DNA of 38,345 nucleotides, from IMG/VR virus record IMGVR_UViG_3300042319_000714, positions 1-38,345 of that record. One strand, written 5' to 3'. The position numbers were made by a program, and so were the translations under genes. Below are positions 6,848-12,206 of the stretch, one piece after another; the stretch's first letter is position 1, and each line of letters starts with the position of its first letter. The notes beneath the pieces are model-generated. The model saw nothing but the letters and a program-made list of their open reading frames with translations, had not been told where the DNA came from and searched no databases. Origin of the DNA: a virus.

Positions 6848-7249
6848 TCAGATCTGCTTCCCGCAGTGCGGGCACAGCTTGGGTTCTTTGGGCCGCTTCA
6901 GGAGCACCGGCACGGCCAGCCACTCGCAGATCTCCGAGTAGGACTTCCATCCGAAGCCTGTGACGGCATTGGGATGCAGGTGCCCGGACGTATACAGGCT
7001 CAGGGCCTCGCTCTTATCCTTCACCGCCATCCGGTCCAGGATATTGAAGGTGCGCGTGGTGAAGGGCCAGCCCCACTGCGCCTGGATCTCGGCCTTGATC
7101 TTGGCCGCCTGCGAGATCTGGCTGATGCGCTGCTTGGTCAGGCCCATGACCTCGCCGATCTGTGTGATGGACTTGCCCTCGGCCCTCATCTGCATGACCT
7201 CGGGGATGAGGTGGGCCACCTTGGTGTACTTCTTCTTGGTCGGGTTCAT
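6848..7249 (-). CDS. HTH + RNAP alpha-CTD-like + zinc-ribbon protein
   Basis: 133 aa. Residues 12-50 form a sigma-region-4-like helix-turn-helix (SITQIGEVMGLTKQRISQIS). The middle (about 65-112, with TRTFNILDRM, LHPNAVTGFGWKSYSEICEWL) resembles the helix-hairpin-helix of the RNA polymerase alpha C-terminal domain. The end is a short zinc-ribbon half site (KLCPHCGKQI). Start ATG 7249 lies 3 nt after the SSB-like stop. The combination suggests a DNA-binding protein, possibly one that touches the host transcription machinery at phage promoters. The domain calls come from motif reading only. Confidence 0.6.
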   Translation of the reverse strand: MNPTKKKYTKVAHLIPEVMQMRAEGKSITQIGEVMGLTKQRISQISQAAKIKAEIQAQWGWPFTTRTFNILDRMAVKDKSEALSLYTSGHLHPNAVTGFGWKSYSEICEWLAVPVLLKRPKEPKLCPHCGKQI

Positions 7250-7252
7250 GGC

Positions 7253-8035
7253 TCAGTAGGGGAGGTCGTCCTGCTCCACTTTAACCTGGGCTTCCTCGTC
7301 AGCCTTGAACTTGGCCTGGTACCACACCAGGCCGTTGATCAGGCGCTTGTCGTCCGCGCTCTGCTTGACCTCGGCCCGGGCCTTGGGCAGCCAGTGCTCG
7401 ATCAGGCTCGTGATGCTCTCCTCGGTCAGCTCCCGGAGCTCGATGCCCTTGTGCTTGCCGACATGGACCTTGACCTTGGACGCATCGTCCGCCGGAGGCT
7501 GTCCACCGCCCGAGGTCTTGCGGAAGCTCGAGTCGCCTGTTGCCGGCGCTGCCTTGCCCTCGGCTCCATCCTTCGCAGGCCGGTCCTGCAGCCGCACCCA
7601 CAGCCCGCTGGGTGCCAATGCCTCGCCGCTCTTATGCGCCATGATCAGCTTGATGTTCGCGTAGGTCTTGCTTCCGTCCGCGCTCTGCTCGTGCCCGATG
7701 ACCAGGCTGGCCGGCCGCCCGATGAGGCTCTCCAGATCCAGACTCTTGTTCTCCTGGTCGGTCAGCTTCCGGCCGAACCAGTCCTTGAGGAACTTGGTCA
7801 GCGCCGCCTTCTCATGCAGGCTGGGCACCATGGGCTTGGTGAACACCACCCAGGGCTGCACCGGGTCCCTGCTGTCGTCCTGCAGTTCGATCTCGAACGC
7901 GAACTTGAACTTCTGCTTCACGCCGTACTCGGTCTCGTACTCCTTCAACGGAGTCACGTCCACGCACACGGCCTTGCCGGTGTACTCCGGGCACGGCGCG
8001 AAGTCCTTCTTACCGCCTGTTGCACTGATAATCAT
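7253..8035 (-). CDS. Single-stranded DNA-binding-like (OB-fold) protein
   Basis: 260 aa from ATG 8035 (MIISATGGKKDF); upstream in-frame codons are the shadow of the preceding gene and its CAA repeat. The N-terminal about 130 residues (EYTGKAVCVDVTPL, FKFAFEIELQDD, SLHEKAALTKFLKDWFGRKL, ASLVIGHEQ) look like the OB-fold ssDNA-binding proteins that phages encode beside recombinases and replication genes. The C-terminal half is Gly/Pro-rich, then charged and helical, and ends in the acidic tail EQDDLPY, typical of SSB tails that recruit partners. Position among PrimPol, exonuclease and RuvC supports the role. A recombination mediator is the alternative. Confidence 0.6.
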   Translation of the reverse strand: MIISATGGKKDFAPCPEYTGKAVCVDVTPLKEYETEYGVKQKFKFAFEIELQDDSRDPVQPWVVFTKPMVPSLHEKAALTKFLKDWFGRKLTDQENKSLDLESLIGRPASLVIGHEQSADGSKTYANIKLIMAHKSGEALAPSGLWVRLQDRPAKDGAEGKAAPATGDSSFRKTSGGGQPPADDASKVKVHVGKHKGIELRELTEESITSLIEHWLPKARAEVKQSADDKRLINGLVWYQAKFKADEEAQVKVEQDDLPY

Positions 8036-8040
8036 ACGTC

Positions 8041-8259
8041 TTACTTTATGTTGTTGTTGTTGTTGTGTTGAATCGAGGCCTGCTTTTCGACCTCGGAAAG
8101 TTGCTGGGCCATGCGCTGGTACTTCGCCCAGTAGTCGGGCCATGCGTTCTTAATCTTGGCCAGGTTCTCCGGGTCGGCCACCATCACCGCGGCACCCAGC
8201 TTGCGAACGAATGACCCGCCGTACTCGATCATCGTCCTGGCCACGTCGAAGTCTCTCAC
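8041..8259 (-). CDS. Small conserved phage protein with poly-Asn tail
   Basis: 72 aa from GTG 8259, which overlaps the previous stop (GTGA). The core GGSFVRKLGAAVMVADPENL followed by DYWAKY resembles a widespread small phage protein of unknown function, as I recall it. The C-terminus is a run of five Asn encoded by five AAC triplets. It is the last gene in the chain of 4-nt overlaps and sits 5 nt upstream of the SSB-like start. Soluble, no cysteine. Confidence 0.7.
   Translation of the reverse strand: MRDFDVARTMIEYGGSFVRKLGAAVMVADPENLAKIKNAWPDYWAKYQRMAQQLSEVEKQASIQHNNNNNIK
8050..8064 (-). repeat. (AAC)5 triplet repeat upstream of the SSB-like gene
   Basis: Five GTT units on the plus strand (AAC/CAA on the coding strand) end 15 bp before the SSB-like ATG. 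They encode the Asn tail of the preceding protein. A CAA/AAC-rich stretch leaves mRNA unstructured before a start codon, which may favour initiation; triplet slippage could also vary the tail length. Confidence 0.8.
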
Positions 8260-8405
8260 TTGGAGCCTTTCCCGCGCTTCCTGGTAAAGAAGCTAGCGAA
8301 CTCGATCTTGATCTTACGGGCAGCCCGGTAGGCCTCACCGGCGTCCCGCTTGGTCAGGTGGTAAGGGCCGGTGCCCTCCCGTTGGATCTGTTGAGCTGTT
8401 TTCAT
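8256..8405 (-). CDS. Small basic hypothetical protein
   Basis: 49 aa from ATG 8405 (MKTAQQIQREGTG), which overlaps the stop of the upstream gene by 4 nt; its own stop overlaps the next GTG. Rich in Lys and Arg, with a helical middle (RDAGEAYRAARKI) and a basic C-terminus (TRKRGKGSK), so nucleic-acid contact is possible. I do not recognise a family. Support comes from the coupled overlaps on both sides. Confidence 0.6.
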   Translation of the reverse strand: MKTAQQIQREGTGPYHLTKRDAGEAYRAARKIKIEFASFFTRKRGKGSK

Positions 8406-8593
8406 TGCAGGATAAAGTCGAAGTTGTTCTGCCAGGTGTCGCACAGCCTGTTGTAGGTGTCGTTCTTGATGCGCCAGGTTCGCGGGTCCCGGGTTGTCCC
8501 ACTGTGCCGGCACTTAATCCTCACGTCGATGTGCTGTATGGCCGTGTTCCGCAGGTGATGGTCGGGCGGCAGTTCGTGCAGTTTGGTGATCAT
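8402..8593 (-). CDS. Small hypothetical protein
   Basis: 63 aa from ATG 8593, linked to both neighbours by 4-nt overlaps. Contains several His and Arg (HELPPDHHLRNTA, RIKCRHSGTTRDPRTW) and aromatic residues in the C-terminal half (CDTWQNNFDFIL). Only two cysteines, not arranged as a zinc site. Family not recognised; function unknown. Confidence 0.6.
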   Translation of the reverse strand: MITKLHELPPDHHLRNTAIQHIDVRIKCRHSGTTRDPRTWRIKNDTYNRLCDTWQNNFDFILQ

Positions 8594-8763
8594 GGTTTCA
8601 ACGCCTCAAAGGCGATCTGAGATTCGGTCGAGCGGTTGCCGCGATAGTCTTGGTTGGCGATCCTGCGGAGCGCAGCCTCCAGGTCCGCGATCCTGGCACG
8701 GGCTTCCTCCAGCTCTTTGTAGGTTTTCACTGCGTCAATGGTTCTCATTTCTTCGATGGTCAT
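8590..8763 (-). CDS. Small coiled-coil protein
   Basis: 57 aa from ATG 8763 (MTIEEMRTIDAV), overlapping the upstream stop by 4 nt. The centre is a heptad-like helix (YKELEEARARIADLEAALRR) predicted to form a coiled coil; the tail is polar. It belongs by type, though not clearly by sequence, to the array of small coiled-coil genes between 8590 and 9874. Function unknown; possibly an oligomerising accessory factor. Confidence 0.6.
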   Translation of the reverse strand: MTIEEMRTIDAVKTYKELEEARARIADLEAALRRIANQDYRGNRSTESQIAFEALKP

Positions 8764-8984
8764 GGTTTCAGATCCCTGCATTGCTTGATGGCGTCGTCGA
8801 TGGCTTTACGCATCATCGGCCATTCCTCTGGGTTGATGCTGACTTTACCATGGCCATCAGCAGATTGACTTACCTCGACGTACTCACCGCCGCCTTCATC
8901 GACGATCTCAATGTCGGTGCATTCCATGGAAAGCATATGGTCGTCGGTAGGTGACAGCACCCATTTGATCGGTCGCAGTTTCAT
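8760..8984 (-). CDS. Small acidic hypothetical protein
   Basis: 74 aa from ATG 8984 (MKLRPIKWVLSP), with an ATGA overlap upstream. Predicted beta-rich N-terminus with acidic loops (CTDIEIVDEGGGEYVEVS) and a helical end (EEWPMMRKAIDDAIKQCRDL). No family recognised. Kept as a gene because it is flanked by exact 4-nt overlaps in the same operon. Confidence 0.6.
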   Translation of the reverse strand: MKLRPIKWVLSPTDDHMLSMECTDIEIVDEGGGEYVEVSQSADGHGKVSINPEEWPMMRKAIDDAIKQCRDLKP

Positions 8985-9196
8985 CTTCCCTCCAACCATT
9001 TCTCCAAGTCATGGATTTCATCGATCTTGGCTTCGAGTTCTTTGATGCGTTTATTCGCTCCAGCCAGTTGCCTCTCTAGCTGACGGGCGAAGCCAGCCTT
9101 CACGAAGTGCTGGAACGCCACGGTGACAACCGGCTGTCGGTCTGTGCGCGGTGTTTTGCTGACGACCTTTTTGTTGGCGTTAACAAGATGGCTCAC
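8981..9196 (-). CDS. TPRTD/coiled-coil small protein (array copy 1)
   Basis: 71 aa from GTG 9196, preceded by a strong AAGGAGGTGA Shine-Dalgarno and overlapping the previous stop by 4 nt. The N-terminal SKTPRTDR is followed by an ARQLERQLAGANKRIKELEAK coiled coil. This is a pattern common to small phage proteins and is shared with the genes at 9381-9626 and 9623-9874, so they look like tandem paralogues. Function unknown. Confidence 0.65.
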   Translation of the reverse strand: MSHLVNANKKVVSKTPRTDRQPVVTVAFQHFVKAGFARQLERQLAGANKRIKELEAKIDEIHDLEKWLEGR

Positions 9197-9384
9197 AACT
9201 TCACCTCCTTCTCATTCCACAGCAACAAGTCAGCGCGGAGAGCGTCGTTCTCCTGCTCCAGTTGTTTCACCCGATCCTCCAGCTTGCGGACATCGATTGC
9301 GATTGCGCGGAGTTCGCGTCGGTCGTCCCACCAAATGGGAATCGGTTTTTCGGCGATATTCAGGATTCGTTCTTCAATGCTCAC
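9193..9384 (-). CDS. Small coiled-coil protein
   Basis: 63 aa from GTG 9384 with a GTGA overlap upstream. N-terminal segment SIEERILNIAEKPIPIWWDD, then a clear leucine-rich coiled coil (VRKLEDRVKQLEQENDAL) and an acidic/basic tail that carries the Shine-Dalgarno of the next gene. Same size and style as its neighbours but lacking the TPRTD motif. Function unknown. Confidence 0.6.
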   Translation of the reverse strand: MSIEERILNIAEKPIPIWWDDRRELRAIAIDVRKLEDRVKQLEQENDALRADLLLWNEKEVKL

Positions 9385-9626
9385 GGCTTGGCCTCCTTGG
9401 CTTTGAACCAGTTCTCGGATGCGCTACGGCAAGCCCGACAAGGCCCACCGCATCCACACCCACATCCCAGTCGTTCTTCGACTGCATCCCCCGCTGCCTC
9501 CAACCGTTTGATCCGACGGTTTGCCGCGTTGAGTTCGCACTCAAGTTTTGAACACTCGCTGGCTACCGCTACTGCTGGATCATGTTCGTCCAACCTAGCT
9601 CTGTCTGTCCTCGGTGTATCGCTCAC
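9381..9626 (-). CDS. TPRTD/coiled-coil small protein with Cys-rich insert (array copy 2)
   Basis: 81 aa from GTG 9626 (SDTPRTDRARLDE). An ECELNAANRRIKRLEAAGD helix, then a cysteine cluster (GCGCGCGGPCRAC), then ENWFKAKEAKP. The first and last parts match copy 3, and the cysteine cluster is unique to this copy and could bind metal. In-frame codons upstream of the GTG belong to the previous gene's region. Coupled by GTGA to the gene before it. Function unknown. Confidence 0.65.
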   Translation of the reverse strand: MSDTPRTDRARLDEHDPAVAVASECSKLECELNAANRRIKRLEAAGDAVEERLGCGCGCGGPCRACRSASENWFKAKEAKP

Positions 9627-9874
9627 AGCTTGGCCTCCTTGGCTTCTGTCCAAATTCTAACTCTGGCCGCATATTCAAAGGGGTAGATTGCTTCATCCCC
9701 CGCTGCCTCCAGCCGCTTGATGCGGTCTTTTAACCGCAGGTTCTCCTCATCCAACAATTGCTGCTGCCGGATGATTGTATTGGCTTCGTTGAGTTCGCGT
9801 TCGAGCCTCCTGCACAGCAGCCCCAACTCGGCTACGTTGTGAGGTGTTGAGTCTGATATCGGTGTATCGCTCAC
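9623..9874 (-). CDS. TPRTD-like coiled-coil small protein (array copy 3)
   Basis: 83 aa from GTG 9874 (SDTPISDSTPHN), overlapping the upstream stop by 4 nt. LCRRLERELNEAN and DRIKRLEAAGDEA form a long coiled coil, and the C-terminus WTEAKEAKL mirrors the FKAKEAKP end of copy 2. This shared order argues for tandem duplication and divergence. Function unknown. Confidence 0.65.
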   Translation of the reverse strand: MSDTPISDSTPHNVAELGLLCRRLERELNEANTIIRQQQLLDEENLRLKDRIKRLEAAGDEAIYPFEYAARVRIWTEAKEAKL

Positions 9875-10089
9875 TTGCCATCCCTCGCTTTGAGCATCGC
9901 GTCAGCGATGAGGTATGCCATTGCTGCGGAGTTATCCATGTTTTCATACCATCCCACTTCGTTGATTGCCTTCGCCGCGAAGTAGTCGCGCATTGAAATA
10001 CCATGGTAATTGATTGCTGGAGTAATTCCGTCCCATTGCGTTGTATGTGGAAACGCCGGTCCTCCGTCGTTGATTGGTTGGTTGCTCAT
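9871..10089 (-). CDS. Conserved phage protein of the DGGPAFP...RDYFAAKA type
   Basis: 72 aa from ATG 10089, ATGA overlap upstream. N-terminal NDGGPAFPHTTQ, then GISMRDYFAAKAINEVGW, then AMAYLIADAMLKAR. This signature recurs in small hypothetical proteins of many phages and prophages, as I recall. No function is established. Soluble, no metal site. Placement in the early accessory chain is usual for this family. Confidence 0.75.
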   Translation of the reverse strand: MSNQPINDGGPAFPHTTQWDGITPAINYHGISMRDYFAAKAINEVGWYENMDNSAAMAYLIADAMLKARDGK

Positions 10090-10244
10090 TTGGTTTCCTT
10101 TCCTTCCAAGTACTCACTGACCGCTTCATCTGCTACGTATTGCAGTTTGTAGCCTTTGCGCTTTGCGTATTCCTTCAATCTCCGATGCGTGTCGTCTGAC
10201 ACGACGAACATCTTGGCAACGGGACGTTTGGGTTTGGGTTTCAT
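10086..10244 (-). CDS. Ribbon-helix-helix-like small DNA-binding protein
   Basis: 52 aa from ATG 10244 (MKPKPKRPVAKM), overlapping the upstream stop by 4 nt; longer in-frame extensions are the shadow of the HTH gene. A short beta strand (KMFVVSDDTHRRLKEYAKRK) and a second helix (YVADEAVSEYLEG) match the strand-helix-helix layout of MetJ/Arc-type repressors. A 45-aa protein at 10917-11054 has the same layout (paralogue). Probably an early regulator. Confidence 0.65.
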   Translation of the reverse strand: MKPKPKRPVAKMFVVSDDTHRRLKEYAKRKGYKLQYVADEAVSEYLEGKETK

Positions 10245-10468
10245 CGCCTGTGCTCCTTGATAATCTGGGCCACGAACCTGCGCTTGCAGCCGATGGCCCG
10301 GGCCACGGTGTCGGTGTCGGCACCGTTGTCCCACAGCCGGTAGGCCAGCTCGCTGTCGAAGGCCTCGACCGGCTGCGCCCAGTTCCTCGACAGTTCCCTG
10401 GCCTTCGGCTCCGGGAATGAGATCCAGCCCGCGGCCACGGCGCTGGTGATGGTCTTCTTGGTGATCAC
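10241..10468 (-). CDS. Small HTH protein (GWxSxP + HTH)
   Basis: 75 aa from GTG 10468 (ITKKTITSAVAAGWISFP), overlapping the RuvC stop by 4 nt. A C-terminal helix-turn-helix (ADTDTVARAIGCKRRFVAQI) follows. It shares the GWxSxP box and HTH order with the 108-aa protein at 840-1166. Upstream in-frame codons overlap RuvC and are not protein-like. Likely DNA-binding; target unknown. Confidence 0.65.
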   Translation of the reverse strand: MITKKTITSAVAAGWISFPEPKARELSRNWAQPVEAFDSELAYRLWDNGADTDTVARAIGCKRRFVAQIIKEHRR

Positions 10469-10920
10469 TTGAGGCCCTCCGCAATCATAGCGTGCTCGAG
10501 GATCAGCACAGCGTCCGCGGTCTTCAGCGTAATCGTCAGCCTCGGCTGCCGCTGCTGCGCGATCTGCTTTAGGTGAGCCTTCCACCGGTCGCCGTGCGTG
10601 GCCTTGGTGCCTGCCTGGATGGTCTTCTGCCAGGTCTGCGGCGGCACCTCGATCACCCGGGTCTTAGTGCTTGCGATCAGTCCGTGCAGGAATCCCACAT
10701 TGCGCCCGAAGTTGAACATGGCAGACCCGGGAGCGCCCTTGCCGCCCACATAGCCGCCCACCTTCTCGATGTAGACCACGTCGGACACACCCAGCCTGTC
10801 CAGCACCAGGTCGCGCACATCGGCGTCGGTGGCAGGCATGGCGTCCAGCGTCACACCGCTGGGGCCGTAGTGCGCCAGGCCGCCGGACAGGCCCGGGTCA
10901 ATGGCTAAGATCCGTTTCAC
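10465..10920 (-). CDS. ruvC: RuvC-like Holliday junction resolvase
   Basis: 151 aa from GTG 10920. RNase H-fold signatures: first acidic motif RILAIDPGLSGGLA, central VVYIEKVGGYVGGKG with Glu, NFGRNVGFLHGLIA, and C-terminal KTADAVLILEHA carrying the last acidic residue. This matches phage RuvC-type endonucleases, which resolve branched DNA before packaging. Length is normal and all expected acidic residues are present. Overlaps the 45-aa gene upstream and the HTH gene downstream by 4 nt each. Confidence 0.88.
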   Translation of the reverse strand: MKRILAIDPGLSGGLAHYGPSGVTLDAMPATDADVRDLVLDRLGVSDVVYIEKVGGYVGGKGAPGSAMFNFGRNVGFLHGLIASTKTRVIEVPPQTWQKTIQAGTKATHGDRWKAHLKQIAQQRQPRLTITLKTADAVLILEHAMIAEGLK

Positions 10921-11054
10921 TTCGATGCCTTTCGGAGCCAGGCCTGAATCGCCTTGTCGGCCACGGCCTGCAGTTTGAGGCCGGCGGCGAGGCAGTAGTC
11001 GCGCAGGGCCTTGTGGGTGGTGGGTGTCACGTTGATGGTTTTCGGTTTGGTCAT
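10917..11054 (-). CDS. 45-aa ribbon-helix-helix-like protein
   Basis: Short gene from ATG 11054 (MTKPKTINVTPTTHKAL), ending TGA at 10917-10919. It overlaps the lysozyme stop (ATGA) and the RuvC GTG start (GTGA). Strand (TINVTPTTHKALRDYCLAAG) plus helix (QAVADKAIQAWLRK) matches the protein at 10086-10244 in layout and in the KLQ-VAD stretch, so the two are paralogues. Probably a small DNA-binding regulator. Confidence 0.7.
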   Translation of the reverse strand: MTKPKTINVTPTTHKALRDYCLAAGLKLQAVADKAIQAWLRKASK

Positions 11055-11383
11055 TTCAGTTGCTTCTTAACCTTGGCCCAGTAGGCCTCGGTGGCAGATT
11101 TGCGGTCCCCGGTCGGACCCCCATTCCAACGGCGGGCCAACTGCTCGGTGGTGGCTCCGCGGCCGTAGTGCTTCAGGTAGGCCTCGCACACAGCCCGGGC
11201 CGCCACCCGGTTGGTCATCTCGGAGTGCCGGTAGTGGCTCCCGGTGATCCGGTTGACGTCTAGGACAACGGCCTTGTGGATCTGGAGGCAGCCAATGGCC
11301 CGGCCTTGGTCACCGATGGCCTGATCGTTGCCGCTGCTTTCGACGATGATGAGTGCGCTGATGAGGTTGGAGATGGTTGGCAT
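11051..11383 (-). CDS. Lysozyme-like / lytic transglycosylase (endolysin candidate)
   Basis: 110 aa. The N-terminal ALIIVESSGNDQAIGDQGRA has the catalytic Glu of SLT-type transglycosylases (Glu followed by SSGN), then IGCLQIHKAVVLDVN and a C-terminal LARRWNGGPTGDR, which fits the NGG-type motif of the lysozyme fold. No signal peptide, so a holin or other export route would be needed. Oddly it heads the early/replication gene chain instead of sitting with the holin-like genes near 28.3 kb. It could also act in virion entry, but its position argues for cytoplasmic expression. Confidence 0.75.
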   Translation of the reverse strand: MPTISNLISALIIVESSGNDQAIGDQGRAIGCLQIHKAVVLDVNRITGSHYRHSEMTNRVAARAVCEAYLKHYGRGATTEQLARRWNGGPTGDRKSATEAYWAKVKKQLK

Positions 11384-11577
11384 TTGATTTTAGTAAAATC
11401 CATGTTGGTGTTAATCAGAAACATTGCCGCTTTAAATTTAAACGTAATTCCATGTTTATCACAGTATCGCTTTGTTTTAGACTTAGCTTTGTCGGGATGT
11501 GTAGCACACACTATAAAAAGCTGGCCTTTTCCATATACCTCAAAGACCCATTTTCCTCTGCTTGGAACCCAATACAT
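11260..11577 (-). CDS. Hypothetical protein in an A+T-rich islet, C-terminus overlaps lysozyme gene
   Basis: 105-aa frame. The first about 64 residues (MYWVPSRGKWVFEVYGKG, KAKSKTKRYCDKHGITFKF) look like a small basic beta-alpha domain, loosely like AP2/ERF-type DNA-binding folds, and are written in A+T-rich codons unlike the neighbours. The last about 40 residues are Ser/Thr-rich shadow of the lysozyme start and may not be original. No good Shine-Dalgarno. Possibly a recently acquired gene whose end ran into the lysozyme. Moderate doubt that it is expressed. Confidence 0.4.
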   Translation of the reverse strand: MYWVPSRGKWVFEVYGKGQLFIVCATHPDKAKSKTKRYCDKHGITFKFKAAMFLINTNMDFTKIKCQPSPTSSAHSSSSKAAATIRPSVTKAGPLAASRSTRPLS

Positions 11578-11655
11578 AAATGATGTTTGGCTGTGCGCGT
11601 TGGCCAGTCGCGCCCCTGGTTGGGTGGTATTGGCCCCACCCGGGCCTAAAGTGTG

Positions 11656-11901
11656 TCAGTCAATGTAACCGCCGCTTGCTTGGTAGTTCTTGCTACGTTC
11701 CTGCTGCTTCGCTGTCTGGTAAGTTCCGCCGGACGTTTCCCAAAGCTGATTCAGGCAAGCCAGTTGTTGTTCAGCAAGTTCAGACGACTTTCCTTCTGAC
11801 TTTCTACGAGTGATCCGCTCTTGAAGCATATCAACCGCGGCGCTGATTGATCCGCTGTTGTCGATCAGTTCATTCGCTGCCGTTAGAATCGCGTTGCTCA
11901 T
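11656..11901 (-). CDS. Hypothetical protein, first gene of the early block
   Basis: 81 aa from ATG 11901. Helical: LTAANELIDNSG, SAAVDMLQERITRR, SELAEQQLACLNQLWE, with a polar Gly/Ser tail. Not recognised. It is the first gene after the 130-bp leader with the shared 16-mer and palindrome, so it is likely the first protein made from that block. It is followed by a 78-bp gap (11578-11655) with two short GC hairpins and no gene. Confidence 0.55.
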   Translation of the reverse strand: MSNAILTAANELIDNSGSISAAVDMLQERITRRKSEGKSSELAEQQLACLNQLWETSGGTYQTAKQQERSKNYQASGGYID

Positions 11902-12032
11902 GGTGTTTTGCGTTGGACTTGATTGGACCGACGGCCGTCAAGTTGCCACAGAGGCAGACATGAGTCTACAGAGAAAACCATTTTTCTGTAGATTTTGAAG
12001 AAAACCCAATGTTTGCAGGGGTCAAACAGGGG
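11902..12032 (-). promoter_or_regulatory. Leader of the early block: palindrome plus shared 16-bp element
   Basis: Gene-free 131 bp. It contains (i) a hairpin/palindrome TCTACAGA (11965-11972) ... TCTGTAGA (11985-11992) that extends through AAAA/TTTT to a 3-nt loop with one bulged G; (ii) the 16-mer CAATGTTTGCAGGGGT at 12007-12022, also present at 37492-37507 in the terminase leader; (iii) two copies of CAGGGGTCA at 12016 and 12027, spaced 11 bp. I find no convincing -35/-10 pair. Likely a phage-regulated promoter/operator region. Confidence 0.55.
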
Positions 12033-12206
12033 TCACTCGGGGCAGAACTTGGCCTCGAACTCGGCCCTCGAGCGCACGTAGATCGTGCCGTTGTCGATGC
12101 GGCGGTAGACCACCACGGGCCACCGCAGCTCGCCCAAACGCAGCTCCGCTGTATCGGCCAGTATTTCGACCACTATCGCCCGGTTTGTCCGGTTGCGGTA
12201 GGTCAC
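12033..12206 (-). CDS. 57-aa conserved-type small protein
   Basis: GTG at 12206 overlaps the upstream stop (GTGA) and the frame ends TGA at 12033-12035. Sequence MTYRNRTNRAIVVEILAD, later VVVYRRIDNGTIYVRSRAEF and a short end EAKFCPE. The middle-to-end pattern (VVYRR, YVRSRAEFE-KF) resembles short phage proteins often found after structural genes. Beta-rich, soluble; function unknown. Last gene of the late block. Confidence 0.7.
   Translation of the reverse strand: MTYRNRTNRAIVVEILADTAELRLGELRWPVVVYRRIDNGTIYVRSRAEFEAKFCPE

Noticed and set aside
6845-8071. 408-codon open frame on the plus strand
   Set aside because: It is the antisense of the HTH and SSB-like genes. Its Leu/His/Val/Gly-rich product has no domain and similar long antisense frames occur over most genes here, because of the G+C-rich codon pattern.
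11578-11655. Two GC hairpins considered as terminators
   Set aside because: Stems of 5-6 bp with no U-run on either strand; more likely incidental mRNA structure.
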